DNA from: Eubacteriales bacterium
Lineage (GTDB): Bacteria > Bacillota > Clostridia > Oscillospirales > Butyricicoccaceae
DNA length: 64,000 nucleotides
Reading direction: 5' to 3'
Assembly (NCBI GenBank): GCA_030524285.1
Contig: JAUNGQ010000007.1
Coordinates: 1 to 64,000 of the forward strand
Below are positions 52,160 to 61,191 of this stretch, piece after piece; the first letter of the stretch is position 1; every line of letters starts with the position of its first letter. The position numbers were made by a program, and so were the translations under genes. The notes below the pieces were generated by a model, which was given only the letters and a program-made list of their open reading frames with translations, was not told the origin of the DNA and searched no databases.

Positions 52160-53943
52160 ATGTAATCATTAACGGCATCGCTGTCCGTGTACCGGAGGGT
52201 ACAACAATCATGGAAGCTGCTGCAAAAGCCGGCGTTACCATCCCTTCCCTGTGCTATCTGAAGGAAATCAATGAAATCGGCGCATGTCGTGTCTGTTGTG
52301 TTGAGGTAGAAGGAGAAAGCCGCTTAGTATCCTCCTGTAATAACCTCGTCTATGAAGGCATGGTAGTACACACCAATTCCCCGCGTGCACGTCAGGCCCG
52401 CCGTATCAATGTAGAACTGCTGCTTTCCCAGCATGACGGCCAGTGTGCAACCTGTGTACGCTCCGGTAACTGTAAGCTACAGCATGTTGCAAATCAGCTG
52501 GGTATCCTGCGCAATCCCTATGCGTTGGATTTGCCGAACAATCAGTGGACAACCACCTTCCCGCTATATCGTAATGCGCAAAAATGCATTAAATGTATGC
52601 GGTGCGTCCAGTTCTGCGATAAAATTCAGACGCTTGGCGTCTGGGGCATGGCTGGTTCCGGCGGACGCACCACGGTGGATGTCACCTACAACCGCCGTAT
52701 CAAGGATTCAGACTGCGTTTTGTGCGGGCAATGTATTACCCATTGTCCGGTTGGCGCCCTACGTGAACGCGATGATACCATTGAAGTTCTGGATGCACTG
52801 GCCGATCCCGAAAAGATCACAGTCGTCCAGATTGCACCAGCGGTTCGCGCCGCATGGGGTGAATCTCATGGCTTGCCGAGAGAAATGGCAACCGTTCGCC
52901 GTTTGGCAGCAGTTCTGCGTTCCATCGGCTTTGACTATATCTTCGATACGGCATTTGGCGCTGATGTAACCATTATGGAAGAATCCGCAGAGTTCCTCCA
53001 GCGGTTCTCCTCCGGTGAATTGCGTGAATATCCGATGTTTACTTCCTGCTGCCCGGGCTGGGTGCGTTTCGTCAAGTCTCAGTATCCGCAGTTAACCAAA
53101 TATCTCTCTACATCCAAAAGCCCACAGCAGATGTTTGGCGCCCTGACGAAGAGCTATTTTGCTGAAAAAATTGGCGTTTCCTCGGAAAAAATCTGTTGTG
53201 TATCCATTATGCCATGCATTGCAAAAAAGGCGGAAAAAGACGGGCATATTTTCGGTAAGACAAACGACATTCAGGATGTAGATATTGTCATCACCACCCG
53301 CGAAATGGATCGTCTGATCCGCTCGGAAAACATCAATGTATTCAGCCTGCCGGAAGCGGAATTTGACTCTCCGCTGGGTATTGGTTCAGGAGCAGGGGTC
53401 ATCTTCGGCGCAACCGGAGGCGTTATGGAAGCTGCTTTGCGTACTGCTTATCATACAGTAACCGGCAGCAATGCCGCACCGGATGCTTTCCGTGCTGTAC
53501 GCGGTACAGAGGGCTGGCGTGAAGCAGAATTTGACCTGAACGGTACTTCCATTCGATGTGCAATCGCCAGTGGCCTTGGCAATGCCCGTAAGCTGATTGA
53601 AGCTGTCCTGTCCGGCAGGAAACAGTATGATTTCGTAGAGATCATGGCATGTCCGGGCGGCTGTGTCAGCGGCGGCGGGCAACCGATTCCATTTGAGCAG
53701 AATGATCAGTCAGATGTGCGCGGTGAACTTCTGTATAAGCTGGACCGTTTCAGCCCGCTGCGTTATCCGCATGAAAATGCTGAAATCAAGGTACTGTACA
53801 ATACCTATTTGGGTGCGCCGCTGTCAGAAAAAGCAGAGGAGCTGCTGCATACAGACCATTTCAGCTGGACAATGCCGCTGAGCCTTGGTCTGCAATCCCA
53901 GGATACCGAAGATACAACCATCCAATTCGGACACGGCAAATAA
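52153..53943 (+). CDS. [FeFe] hydrogenase catalytic subunit, group A (A2-like)
   Basis: The 596-residue HydA has an N-terminal 2Fe-2S ferredoxin domain (C34, C45, C48, C62), a His-ligated 4Fe-4S site (H94, C98, C101, C107) and two 4Fe-4S motifs (CIKCMRCVQFC near 147, CVLCGQCITHC near 185). The H-cluster domain carries FTSCCPGW, MPCIAKKAE and MACPGGCVSGGG. All cluster Cys are intact. The gene overlaps the NuoF/GltD-like gene by seven bases. That pairing defines the group A2 (glutamate-synthase-linked) class in the HydDB scheme. The direction and partner in vivo are inferred. A terminator follows. Confidence 0.94.
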   Translation: MVNVIINGIAVRVPEGTTIMEAAAKAGVTIPSLCYLKEINEIGACRVCCVEVEGESRLVSSCNNLVYEGMVVHTNSPRARQARRINVELLLSQHDGQCATCVRSGNCKLQHVANQLGILRNPYALDLPNNQWTTTFPLYRNAQKCIKCMRCVQFCDKIQTLGVWGMAGSGGRTTVDVTYNRRIKDSDCVLCGQCITHCPVGALRERDDTIEVLDALADPEKITVVQIAPAVRAAWGESHGLPREMATVRRLAAVLRSIGFDYIFDTAFGADVTIMEESAEFLQRFSSGELREYPMFTSCCPGWVRFVKSQYPQLTKYLSTSKSPQQMFGALTKSYFAEKIGVSSEKICCVSIMPCIAKKAEKDGHIFGKTNDIQDVDIVITTREMDRLIRSENINVFSLPEAEFDSPLGIGSGAGVIFGATGGVMEAALRTAYHTVTGSNAAPDAFRAVRGTEGWREAEFDLNGTSIRCAIASGLGNARKLIEAVLSGRKQYDFVEIMACPGGCVSGGGQPIPFEQNDQSDVRGELLYKLDRFSPLRYPHENAEIKVLYNTYLGAPLSEKAEELLHTDHFSWTMPLSLGLQSQDTEDTTIQFGHGK

Positions 53944-53964
53944 TCTTATCCTATCACATAACGA

Positions 53965-54002
53965 AGCCCTGCGGTTTTTCTTTGAACCGCAGGGCTGTTT
54001 TA
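53965..54002. terminator. Terminator of the group A hydrogenase operon
   Basis: A perfect 12-bp stem (AGCCCTGCGGTT / AACCGCAGGGCT, 8-nt loop) is followed by GTTTTATT. It lies at the convergent end of the MFS gene. Confidence 0.88.
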
Positions 54003-55214
54003 TTCTATTATTTTGCTTGAAAGACCTTTGCGGACGGAAAGCAGATTATATACCGCCATAACCACCAGTGCCGCCGCTGCTATCAGCAGGACGGACAGAC
54101 CGATCCGCATACCTGCTGCCCCAGCTACCATACCGACGACCGCTGGTGCTACAACTGCCCCCATGCTGGTCATCAGAACAAAGAAGCCCATGCAGACTGG
54201 ATACCGTGTGAACAAATCACCCGCATTGGATACCGATGTACCATACATGCCGGACATGCTCAGACCAAGCCCAATGGTTGCGACCATCATCATAGCAAAG
54301 CTGCGGCTGCTGACAAGCATATACAAAAACAGCAATTGGCCTGCCGCCATGGCCACAATCATCTGGTACGGGCGGAAGTGCGATGCCAAGCCAGAACAGC
54401 TAATGCGTCCCACCAGAAGTGCAATCCACAGCGCAGACGTGACGACCTGCGCAAAATTATCTGTCATTACATGGGAATCGACAAAGAAAGAGGTCAACCA
54501 GCCCATCATGGCGCCCTCAATCCCCTGATAGAAAAAGCAAATCAGCATGGTCACCCAGAAAATCTTCTCCTTGAAGAATCCATAAGAAACCGTTTTGCTT
54601 TCCTGTGACTTGCTTTGTACCGAACCGGTACTGCCCAGCTTCATACGGAACATTGCCAGCAGTCCGAGGAACGCTACAACTGCTGCCAGCAGAACAGCCA
54701 GACGCCATCCGGTGGGATCAACCTTTCCACAAAGCAGCACAACAACCGGAGCAATACATGCACCAATTGCAAAAAATGCATGCAACAGATTCAGCGGACC
54801 AGCATTGCCCTTTGCCAGATCAGTCATAATCTGGTTATTATAGTTGGTAACAGCCCCCTTACTCATACCAATCAATGCCATAGCAATCAGCAACCAGACC
54901 GGATTCCCATTGACGAGCAGCATCCCCAAGCCGATACAAGTGCCAGAAGCCAGCAGGATAAACGAGTTCTTCAACCCCAAATATAATGGCAGGAAGCCTG
55001 CTCCCAAACCCGCAATCGCATAGCCGACAGACTGTACCGACAGCAGCATGCCGCCAACCTGATAACCGATACTGTAGTCCTCTTTCAGCGCCGGTAAAAT
55101 TGATCCAAGCATAATCAATGCAACGCCAAGCGCAAAGTATGCAAAAAAGAGATTGAAAACAACATATCGGTTATCCTTTCCGATTGATCGGAAAAAGCTT
55201 TCCTTATGTTCCAT
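54000..55214 (-). CDS. Major facilitator superfamily transporter
   Basis: The 404-residue protein has twelve predicted membrane helices in two bundles of six with a charged central loop (about residues 195-220, RMKLGSTGSVQSKSQESK). The N-terminus (SFFRSIGKDNRYVVFNLFFAY) is cytoplasmic. The layout resembles sugar or organic-anion MFS permeases (FucP-like and related), but no motif fixes the substrate. The start at MEHKESFF follows TTGGAGG. The promoter carries a perfect palindrome over its -10 element, so expression is probably repressed until an inducer, perhaps the transported compound, is present. Confidence 0.85.
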   Translation of the reverse strand: MEHKESFFRSIGKDNRYVVFNLFFAYFALGVALIMLGSILPALKEDYSIGYQVGGMLLSVQSVGYAIAGLGAGFLPLYLGLKNSFILLASGTCIGLGMLLVNGNPVWLLIAMALIGMSKGAVTNYNNQIMTDLAKGNAGPLNLLHAFFAIGACIAPVVVLLCGKVDPTGWRLAVLLAAVVAFLGLLAMFRMKLGSTGSVQSKSQESKTVSYGFFKEKIFWVTMLICFFYQGIEGAMMGWLTSFFVDSHVMTDNFAQVVTSALWIALLVGRISCSGLASHFRPYQMIVAMAAGQLLFLYMLVSSRSFAMMMVATIGLGLSMSGMYGTSVSNAGDLFTRYPVCMGFFVLMTSMGAVVAPAVVGMVAGAAGMRIGLSVLLIAAAALVVMAVYNLLSVRKGLSSKIIE

Positions 55215-55239
55215 TTTGTGTTCCTCCAATGGGATTTTT

Positions 55240-55256
55240 ATGTATCAATGATACAT
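55240..55256. promoter_or_regulatory. Palindromic operator of the MFS gene
   Basis: ATGTATCA and TGATACAT form a perfect 8-1-8 palindrome that overlaps the -10 element of the MFS promoter, the classical place for a repressor. No regulator gene is adjacent. Confidence 0.65.
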
Positions 55257-55276
55257 ATATGCAGAACACAAGTCAA
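55248..55276 (-). promoter_or_regulatory. Promoter of the MFS gene
   Basis: TTGACT (55271-55276), 17 bp, TATCAT (55248-55253) on the minus strand. Confidence 0.65.
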
Positions 55277-55374
55277 TTTCAATTATCACCAAGTTTTTGT
55301 ACATTATCGTCATTGATATGATCATGCCTACCAGTGGGAGAAAGGAGCTTTTCTATATAAAACGAAAGGAATCG

Positions 55375-56175
55375 TTATATTTCCAGTACCTCCAGATCAT
55401 CTGGAATATACAGCTTTCCATGAAAATACTGTTTTCCTTCCGTAGCATACCATATCTTTCGATGCTCGATATTGCTATCCTCCGTATGATACAGCACCAG
55501 ATTTTTTACGCCAAGCTGTTCTGCTTTTTCACAGGCATCTTTCACTGTTGAATGCTGCTTTTCATACGGATGAAAGACATCCGCCTGTGCATCCAGGCAA
55601 AACGCCTCATGCAGCAACCACGTGCTGTTTTCCGCGTATTGTCTTTCACATTCTCGATACGGCTCATCCCCACAGCAGGTCAGCTTTTCTCCATTTCCCA
55701 GCTCCATCATAAAGCCGAACTGCTTTGCTTTTTTGGACTGAATATCAAAAAAAGTTACCTTCTTCCCTTGAATGATACAGGTTTCCCCATCCTTTACGGT
55801 AATCAGATGTAACCGTTTTCCCAGCAGCTTCGTATGCTTCTTTGACAGCAGCATTTTGGAGATTTTCTCAATCAGCTCAATGACCTCTTTATGACCATAA
55901 ATATTTGCTTCCCCTTCATACTGTCCCTGATGCATATGTTGACAGATCATACGCACCATCCAAATAATCCCCATCAGATGATCTACATGCTTATGTGTAA
56001 CAAAAATATCCTGGATGTTACGCCAATCGATTCCTGCCTGCTTGAGTTGGCGCAGAACGGTATTTCCACCGCCGCCATCTATCATAAAGTTCTGTCCATT
56101 GTCACTGAGTACAAAACAGGTGTTGTAGCATTCTGTTACCATAGCATTGCCTGTTCCCAGCATTGTCAGCTTCAT
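55375..56175 (-). CDS. Metallo-beta-lactamase-fold hydrolase (RNase Z-like)
   Basis: The 266-residue cytoplasmic protein has the MBL-fold metal motif THKHVDHLMG (HxHxDH, near residue 62) and an N-terminal KLTMLGTGNA strand like RNase Z. Further ligands are probably in CCGDEP near 172, the LLHEAF segment and the YHTED segment near 235. It could process tRNA 3' ends or hydrolyse a small-molecule ester. The loop pattern is not that of canonical RNase Z, so I leave the function open. AGGAGGATTTCG precedes the ATG. It lies 17 bp downstream of the anti-sigma-like gene, and so in the same unit as the broken sigma factor gene. Confidence 0.8.
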   Translation of the reverse strand: MKLTMLGTGNAMVTECYNTCFVLSDNGQNFMIDGGGGNTVLRQLKQAGIDWRNIQDIFVTHKHVDHLMGIIWMVRMICQHMHQGQYEGEANIYGHKEVIELIEKISKMLLSKKHTKLLGKRLHLITVKDGETCIIQGKKVTFFDIQSKKAKQFGFMMELGNGEKLTCCGDEPYRECERQYAENSTWLLHEAFCLDAQADVFHPYEKQHSTVKDACEKAEQLGVKNLVLYHTEDSNIEHRKIWYATEGKQYFHGKLYIPDDLEVLEI

Positions 56176-56192
56176 CGAAATCCTCCTGTTGT

Positions 56193-56996
56193 TTATTTTT
56201 GCAGCAGCTCTTGTATGACAGCAGCAACATCGTCCAATGTCAGTTTTTCCATATCCTGTCTCTCTGCTGCCCATACAGAGGGATATGCGTCCTTATCATA
56301 CAGGATTGTCTGCCCCAGGATACCTTTCTTCTGTAAGAAGGCATGGCGCACACCGTCCGGCAGCTCACAGTCTGCAATATCCTTCCAGATCAGCGTTCCT
56401 GAACCCATATCCATGCTTTCATGCGCTGCATACGGACGTGCTATGAAAATACCTTCCATACCAATTTCTGCTTTTTCCATGGTATCCATACCGAATGTTC
56501 CTATGCCATCCATACGAATCGGCTCCGTCAAGATGCGGATATCCTGTCCTGCTTCACAGCCTTCCAGATCGCGGTAAACCTCACTGACTTTGACTGTAAT
56601 GATACCATAATATTTTTTTCCTTCACTATCTGCAATGCAGATATTCTGTATGTCCGCAATGGTCCCACGAAAAACATTGGTATCACTCTGTGTCACAAGC
56701 TCTTCCTCTGTCAAATATGCCAGACAAGCGACGCTTCCCTCTTCCGGAAGCTCTGTAACCTCTGTCACATGAATGTCACCGGTAGAACGTTCCAGCTTCC
56801 ATTCGGCAGCTGAAGTTCCATTTTCCGCCGGACTTCTGCCGAGCCATACTGCATATCCTGCTGCAATAATCAGTATAGCGCATACAGCAGCAGTAATCCA
56901 GCGGTATTTCCGTTTTTCGACTCGAACCACATCTGCTTCCGCAATGTATTCATCGGCAATATTCCCGATCAAACGCAACAGCTTCTTTTCCTTCAT
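56193..56996 (-). CDS. Membrane anti-sigma factor-like protein
   Basis: The 267-residue protein has a cytoplasmic N-terminal helix region (1-30), one membrane helix (about 33-51, WITAAVCAILIIAAGYAVWLG) and an extracellular domain of about 210 residues (RDLEGCEAGQDIRILTEPI, ARPYAAHESMDMGSGTLIW). This is the layout of an anti-sigma factor that holds an ECF sigma factor at the membrane. It overlaps the sigma gene by four bases (ATGA) behind AAGGAGTGG. I find no zinc-binding ZAS motif. If the sigma gene is dead, this protein has lost its partner. Confidence 0.65.
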   Translation of the reverse strand: MKEKKLLRLIGNIADEYIAEADVVRVEKRKYRWITAAVCAILIIAAGYAVWLGRSPAENGTSAAEWKLERSTGDIHVTEVTELPEEGSVACLAYLTEEELVTQSDTNVFRGTIADIQNICIADSEGKKYYGIITVKVSEVYRDLEGCEAGQDIRILTEPIRMDGIGTFGMDTMEKAEIGMEGIFIARPYAAHESMDMGSGTLIWKDIADCELPDGVRHAFLQKKGILGQTILYDKDAYPSVWAAERQDMEKLTLDDVAAVIQELLQK

Positions 56997-57550
56997 ATCA
57001 CCACTCCTTCCGCCTCCAAAAACTGACGCAGCTTTTTCCTCGTCCGAAACAGGCTGGACTTCACCCTGCTTTCTGAAATTTGAAACCGCTCTGCGATATC
57101 GGAAATGGAATCCACATACCAGTACCTACGCACAAAGATCATACGATTCAGCCTGCCTTGCTGTTTGAGAAAGCGATTGATGCTTTCTGCGGTTTCTTTC
57201 GCTTCCAAATCATGTGACGGTTCATTCCAGTCTACAACACATTCCGTCAACTCGGACAGTAATTCCAGCATGATGCCGCCGCGCTTCTGCGCCGTGTGGT
57301 AATCATAATAGTCCAGTGCGATATTGCGTGTAATTTTTCCCAGAAATACAGCCAGACGGTTCGGCCGCTTGGGTGGCATTGCTTTCTATGCAGCCAGATA
57401 AGTATCATTTTCACATTCCTCCGCATCCTCTTTCCGATGCAGAATGTTCCATGCAATCGAATAGCAGTACCGCCCATATTTCCCTGATGTCTCCGTAATG
57501 GCAGCTTCATCTCGATTCCAATACAGTTCCATAATTTCTTTATCCTCCAT
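56993..57550 (-). pseudogene. ECF sigma factor interrupted by an in-frame TAG
   Basis: Read through one stop, the frame gives a 185-residue sigma-70 family ECF factor. The start is MEDKEIMELYWNRDEAA (ATG at 57550, GGGAGGTG before it), with region 2 segments SIAWNILHRKEDAEECENDTYLAA and region 4 with ISDIAERFQISESRVKSSLFRTRKKLR. A TAG at 57386-57388 replaces the Trp codon normally found in the YLAAW motif of region 2.2; TGG to TAG is one change. An ATG nine bases downstream (57379) could restart translation but would lack most of region 2. The rest is intact. It overlaps the anti-sigma-like gene. Confidence 0.8.
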
Positions 57551-57608
57551 CTGTGCACCTCCCTTCCCTATTATAGTAGGAAAAACTGTGTTGTGGTTGC
57601 ATCCTCAT

Positions 57609-57643
57609 CAAAAAAACTGCCCGTATTGCAGGGCAGTTTTTTC
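57609..57643. terminator. Terminator after the MATE gene
   Basis: A perfect 12-bp stem (AAAAAACTGCCC / GGGCAGTTTTTT, 8-nt loop) lies just past the MATE stop. The ECF sigma gene starts about 60 bp beyond it on the same strand. Confidence 0.88.
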
Positions 57644-57646
57644 TTA

Positions 57647-59008
57647 TTACCTTGTCACCTGATGAATCCACTTGAAGGATTTTGCCCGCAGATAAACAAT
57701 CGGGCATTTACCGATCTGATCCATTTTCAAGCAGAAGAACACCACAACCGGTGGGAATTTGAATACAAATGCAGACAGATATGCACACGGCAGGCAGATC
57801 AGCCATGTCCAGATATTGTTATTCTTCATGGAAAATTTCGTATCGCCTCCGGCACGCAGAAAACCGCTGTCGGTTGCCATTTGATAGCACGTACCTACTG
57901 TTGTGATCGCCAGAACAATAATAAACTGACGTGTCAGCTCCGCAGCACGCGGTGTCAGGGTATTGTAAATCATCAAAATCGGCCACTGGGACAGATACAG
58001 CACAATACCGGTGATGACACCAATCATAAGGAATAAAATCTGTAAGGTATGCAGCAGTGGCTTGACACCATTAATTGGATCAGACTCATGCTCACCCAGT
58101 GTCTTACCTGTAATAATTGCAGCTGCACTGGCTGCACCATAGCCGATAACAGAAATAATCTGATAAACAATAACAGAAATGGAATTTGCCGGCAGAACAG
58201 AGGCAGAATCCTGCATATTGCCAATAATAGCCGTCTGCGCAATGGAATTGACGCCCCATAAAGCCTGTGTAATCAGAAGCGGCAGAGAAATACGCACATA
58301 ATCCGGCATATATTGCTTATCAATAAAAATCAGCTTTTTTACATTCAGGTTTAATGTATGTTCCCGGAATTTGAGGAACCAGATAACAATCAACAGCTCT
58401 ACTGTTCTGGAAACCAGTGTTGCAATGGCAGCGCCGCGGACACCCAAAGCCGGTGCTCCAAAATGTCCGTAAATCAGGATATAATTCAGCACGATATTGA
58501 TACAAAGTGTCGATCCGGCAATGATATATCCAATTTTTACAATACCTATAGAACGCAGGGAGGATGCCAGCATATTTGTAATCGCAAACAGAATATACGT
58601 AAAGCAGATAATCTGTAAATATTGCAAAGCCTCTTTTGCAACCGCTGCGTCATTGGTCATCACCCCGATCAACTGGCGTGGAAAAATCAATGCTGCAAGA
58701 AACAGAAGCAATGCAAGACCACCGCCAAAACGTAATCCACAGCCGATAATACTTGGAATTGGCCTGATTTCCTTTTTCCCCCAGTAACGTGCGCCTAAAA
58801 CAACAATACCTTCACTGACCCCCACAACCAGCATCTGCAAAAAGAATTGGAACTGGTTGCACAACGATACGCCGGAAAGCGCATCCTGTGAATAGCGTCC
58901 GATCATAATATTATCTGCCAGATTGACAGAATATGTAAGCAAATTCTGTAAGGCAATACTCAAGGTTAAAATTGCAAATGATTTATAAAAATTTTTATCC
59001 CGAATCAT
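57647..59008 (-). CDS. MATE-family efflux transporter
   Basis: The 453-residue protein has twelve predicted membrane helices in two MatE repeats. MATE proteins export drugs or metabolites in exchange for sodium or protons. Segments include TYSVNLADNIMIGRYSQDALSG near residue 25 and the second-repeat ALWGVNSIAQTAIIGNM near 252. AAAGGAAGGG precedes the ATG. It is divergent from the AraC-type regulator, which is its most likely neighbour in regulation. The substrate is unknown. Confidence 0.9.
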   Translation of the reverse strand: MIRDKNFYKSFAILTLSIALQNLLTYSVNLADNIMIGRYSQDALSGVSLCNQFQFFLQMLVVGVSEGIVVLGARYWGKKEIRPIPSIIGCGLRFGGGLALLLFLAALIFPRQLIGVMTNDAAVAKEALQYLQIICFTYILFAITNMLASSLRSIGIVKIGYIIAGSTLCINIVLNYILIYGHFGAPALGVRGAAIATLVSRTVELLIVIWFLKFREHTLNLNVKKLIFIDKQYMPDYVRISLPLLITQALWGVNSIAQTAIIGNMQDSASVLPANSISVIVYQIISVIGYGAASAAAIITGKTLGEHESDPINGVKPLLHTLQILFLMIGVITGIVLYLSQWPILMIYNTLTPRAAELTRQFIIVLAITTVGTCYQMATDSGFLRAGGDTKFSMKNNNIWTWLICLPCAYLSAFVFKFPPVVVFFCLKMDQIGKCPIVYLRAKSFKWIHQVTR

Positions 59009-59114
59009 ATTAGCCCTTCCTTTCTATGTGTCGTCCAAATATTTAGAAAATATACGATGATAAAAACCAACCAAAATGCGCAATTTTTATTTGATTTTTC
59101 ATTTCTTTTCCAAT

Positions 59115-59142
59115 ATTATATCGTATTCTTATAAAAATACAA
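59115..59142 (-). promoter_or_regulatory. Promoter of the MATE gene
   Basis: TTGTAT (59137-59142), 16 bp, TATAAT (59115-59120) on the minus strand, divergent from the AraC-gene promoter. Confidence 0.6.
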
Positions 59143-59164
59143 TAAAATTTTCAACCGATTTATT

Positions 59165-59193
59165 TTGATTTTATGCTATCGTAGTGGTATAAT
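59165..59193 (+). promoter_or_regulatory. Promoter of the AraC-PfkB unit
   Basis: TTGATT (59165-59170), 17 bp, TATAAT (59188-59193). Confidence 0.65.
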
Positions 59194-59214
59194 AAGCAAA
59201 AGGAGGTATACCCT

Positions 59215-60087
59215 ATGGGAAAATGTACCGAACCTGGCGTACTGTTGGAGTCTGACCGTTTCTTTAATACACCCAGTGCCGCTGCAAGCAAGCTGTTCTA
59301 CTATATCACCCGTTGCGGGCATTATTTCTGTACAACAGAATATGATTTCCGGGATGACTGTGATGTTGCTCGCCTGCCGAGCCATAGAAATTCGACGATA
59401 TATTATGTCATTTCCGGTTGTGTACAGGTGGAAAATGCCGGTATTGTCAGCGCGGTTCTTCCCGGACAGGTTGCATTGGTTGATTGTGCGCTACCACACC
59501 GTTTTCATGCTCTCAAAAAAAGTGAAACTCTCTGGATGCACATTGAAGGCTGCAATACGAAAGAATTTTTTTCTTCTATTCGCAGCATGTATTCTGACCG
59601 CCTTTCCTTTGTACCGCCGTCATCCCAAAATACAAAAAATACCATGCTCCAGCTCATCAATGCCTTTCGGTTTCCCGGACATATGAGTGAAGGCGAACAA
59701 TCCCAGCGGATTCATCGCCTGTTGTGCGAACTGATTGTCCTGCCGCATACTCAGCATTTGGAACACAGTGATGATGCAATTTCTCAGGTTGTGGATTTTA
59801 TCACACAGCATTTGTTTGAAGACCTTTCTGTCAACGATGTTGCAAAATCGGTAAACCTCAGCCCTTCCCATCTGTCCCGTTTATTTAAAATGCGGACCGG
59901 TTTTTCTCCTCATGAATTTATTATACTACGTCGCATTGATGCTGCCAAGGAACTGCTGCTGACATCAACTCTGTCTGTAAAGCAGATTGCTTTCCGTGTC
60001 GGCTATCATAGTGAGGCAAATTTTATTACATCCTTTTCCAGCAAAACTGGTGTTACCCCAGCTGTATTCCGTAAAAATCCGATTTAA
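59215..60087 (+). CDS. AraC-family transcriptional regulator
   Basis: The 290-residue protein has an N-terminal cupin-like sensor (about residues 30-150, with VISGCVQVENAGI and GQVALVDCALPHRFHAL). A C-terminal pair of AraC helix-turn-helix motifs (about 185-288) shows LSVNDVAKSVNLSPSHLSRLFK and SVKQIAFRVGYHSEANFITSF. This is the typical sugar-responsive arrangement. AAAAGGAGG precedes the ATG. It lies 14 bp upstream of a PfkB-type kinase gene in the same unit and is divergent from the MATE gene. A carbohydrate or nucleoside inducer is likely. Confidence 0.9.
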   Translation: MGKCTEPGVLLESDRFFNTPSAAASKLFYYITRCGHYFCTTEYDFRDDCDVARLPSHRNSTIYYVISGCVQVENAGIVSAVLPGQVALVDCALPHRFHALKKSETLWMHIEGCNTKEFFSSIRSMYSDRLSFVPPSSQNTKNTMLQLINAFRFPGHMSEGEQSQRIHRLLCELIVLPHTQHLEHSDDAISQVVDFITQHLFEDLSVNDVAKSVNLSPSHLSRLFKMRTGFSPHEFIILRRIDAAKELLLTSTLSVKQIAFRVGYHSEANFITSFSSKTGVTPAVFRKNPI

Positions 60088-60101
60088 TGGAGGTTTATCT
60101 A

Positions 60102-61061
60102 ATGTCTGACTGCTGTGATATTGTCCTTGCTGGTGCAGCAATTCTGGATATTCCTGTTGTACCGGCAGATGCTTCTGTCTTCACCCGCGGCTCTACACCG
60201 GCTGACCGGATTATTATGACCTCTGGCGGGGATGCAATGAATGAAGCTCTGGTATTATCCCGCCTTGGCAAAAAGGTTCGCCTGATTACCCGCATCGGCA
60301 AGGATGACGCCGGTACATACCTGAAAAATATTTGCCATGCGCAAGCTATTGATACCACCTATTTCTACGAAGCTGACGATTTGGATACTGGTATCAACGT
60401 TGTTCTGGTTGACCGGACTGGGGAGCGTTATTTCCTGACCAATCCACACGGAAGCCTGCGTGCACTGCGGGCAGAAGATATCATTCCAGAAGCGCTGGAA
60501 CATGCAAAGATTTTCTGTTTTGCCAGTATCTTTGTTTTTCCACTCATTGCCCCGGCACAGCTTGCGGAAATTTTCAGCATGGTGCGCAGCCGTGGTTTGC
60601 TTGTCTGTGCTGATATGACCTCCCCGAAACATGGTGAGACAGTCGACGATCTTGCTCCTGCTTTGAAACAACTGGATTACCTGTTTTCCAATGAAGTGGA
60701 AGCACAGGCAATCACCGGTGTCAAAGAGCCGGAAAACATGGCGGAAATCCTATTACAAACCGGAGTGCGGCATGTCATCATCAAAATCGGCTCCCGCGGC
60801 TGCCTGATTGCAGACCAGACCGGTTACCGTGAAATGATTCCGGCCTGTCCGAATACAACATGCATCGATACCACTGGCGCCGGCGACAACTTCGCCGCAG
60901 GCTTCTTTGCTGCCCTGCTGGATGGCAGAGACTTTACCGATTGCGCACGCTTTGCCAATGCTACAGCTGCTATTTCGATAGAGACAATCGGCGCATCTAC
61001 AGGTGTTTCCAGCATAGCTCAGGTATTGCAACGGTATATGGATGCTTATTATTCACATTGA
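60102..61061 (+). CDS. PfkB-family carbohydrate or nucleoside kinase
   Basis: The 319-residue ribokinase-superfamily protein has the N-terminal substrate motif (SGGDAMNEALVLSRLG near residue 43) and the C-terminal signature DTTGAGDNFAAGF near 258, which holds the catalytic Asp and anion hole. It phosphorylates a sugar or nucleoside with ATP. The exact substrate (fructose, ribose, 2-keto-3-deoxygluconate or other) cannot be told. The start at MSDCCD follows TGGAGG. It is preceded by the AraC regulator, with no transporter or aldolase alongside. Confidence 0.85.
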   Translation: MSDCCDIVLAGAAILDIPVVPADASVFTRGSTPADRIIMTSGGDAMNEALVLSRLGKKVRLITRIGKDDAGTYLKNICHAQAIDTTYFYEADDLDTGINVVLVDRTGERYFLTNPHGSLRALRAEDIIPEALEHAKIFCFASIFVFPLIAPAQLAEIFSMVRSRGLLVCADMTSPKHGETVDDLAPALKQLDYLFSNEVEAQAITGVKEPENMAEILLQTGVRHVIIKIGSRGCLIADQTGYREMIPACPNTTCIDTTGAGDNFAAGFFAALLDGRDFTDCARFANATAAISIETIGASTGVSSIAQVLQRYMDAYYSH

Positions 61062-61126
61062 TACCATCTATTTCATCATTCTGACGACAAATTTACAATT
61101 TGTTCGCAAAGACCTTGTGCATTTTA

Positions 61127-61155
61127 TTGCGCATTCTAATATTGGGTGTTATAAT
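61127..61155 (+). promoter_or_regulatory. Promoter of the 191-residue membrane protein gene
   Basis: TTGCGC (61127-61132), 17 bp, TATAAT (61150-61155). Confidence 0.65.
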
Positions 61156-61191
61156 ATATCTCAGTGAATTTCCGTAGGAAGAGTGAATCAT

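Noticed and set aside
57247-57558. Separate protein in another frame over the sigma factor start
   Set aside because: The ECF sigma frame across the same bases matches family motifs up to the TAG; this frame does not.
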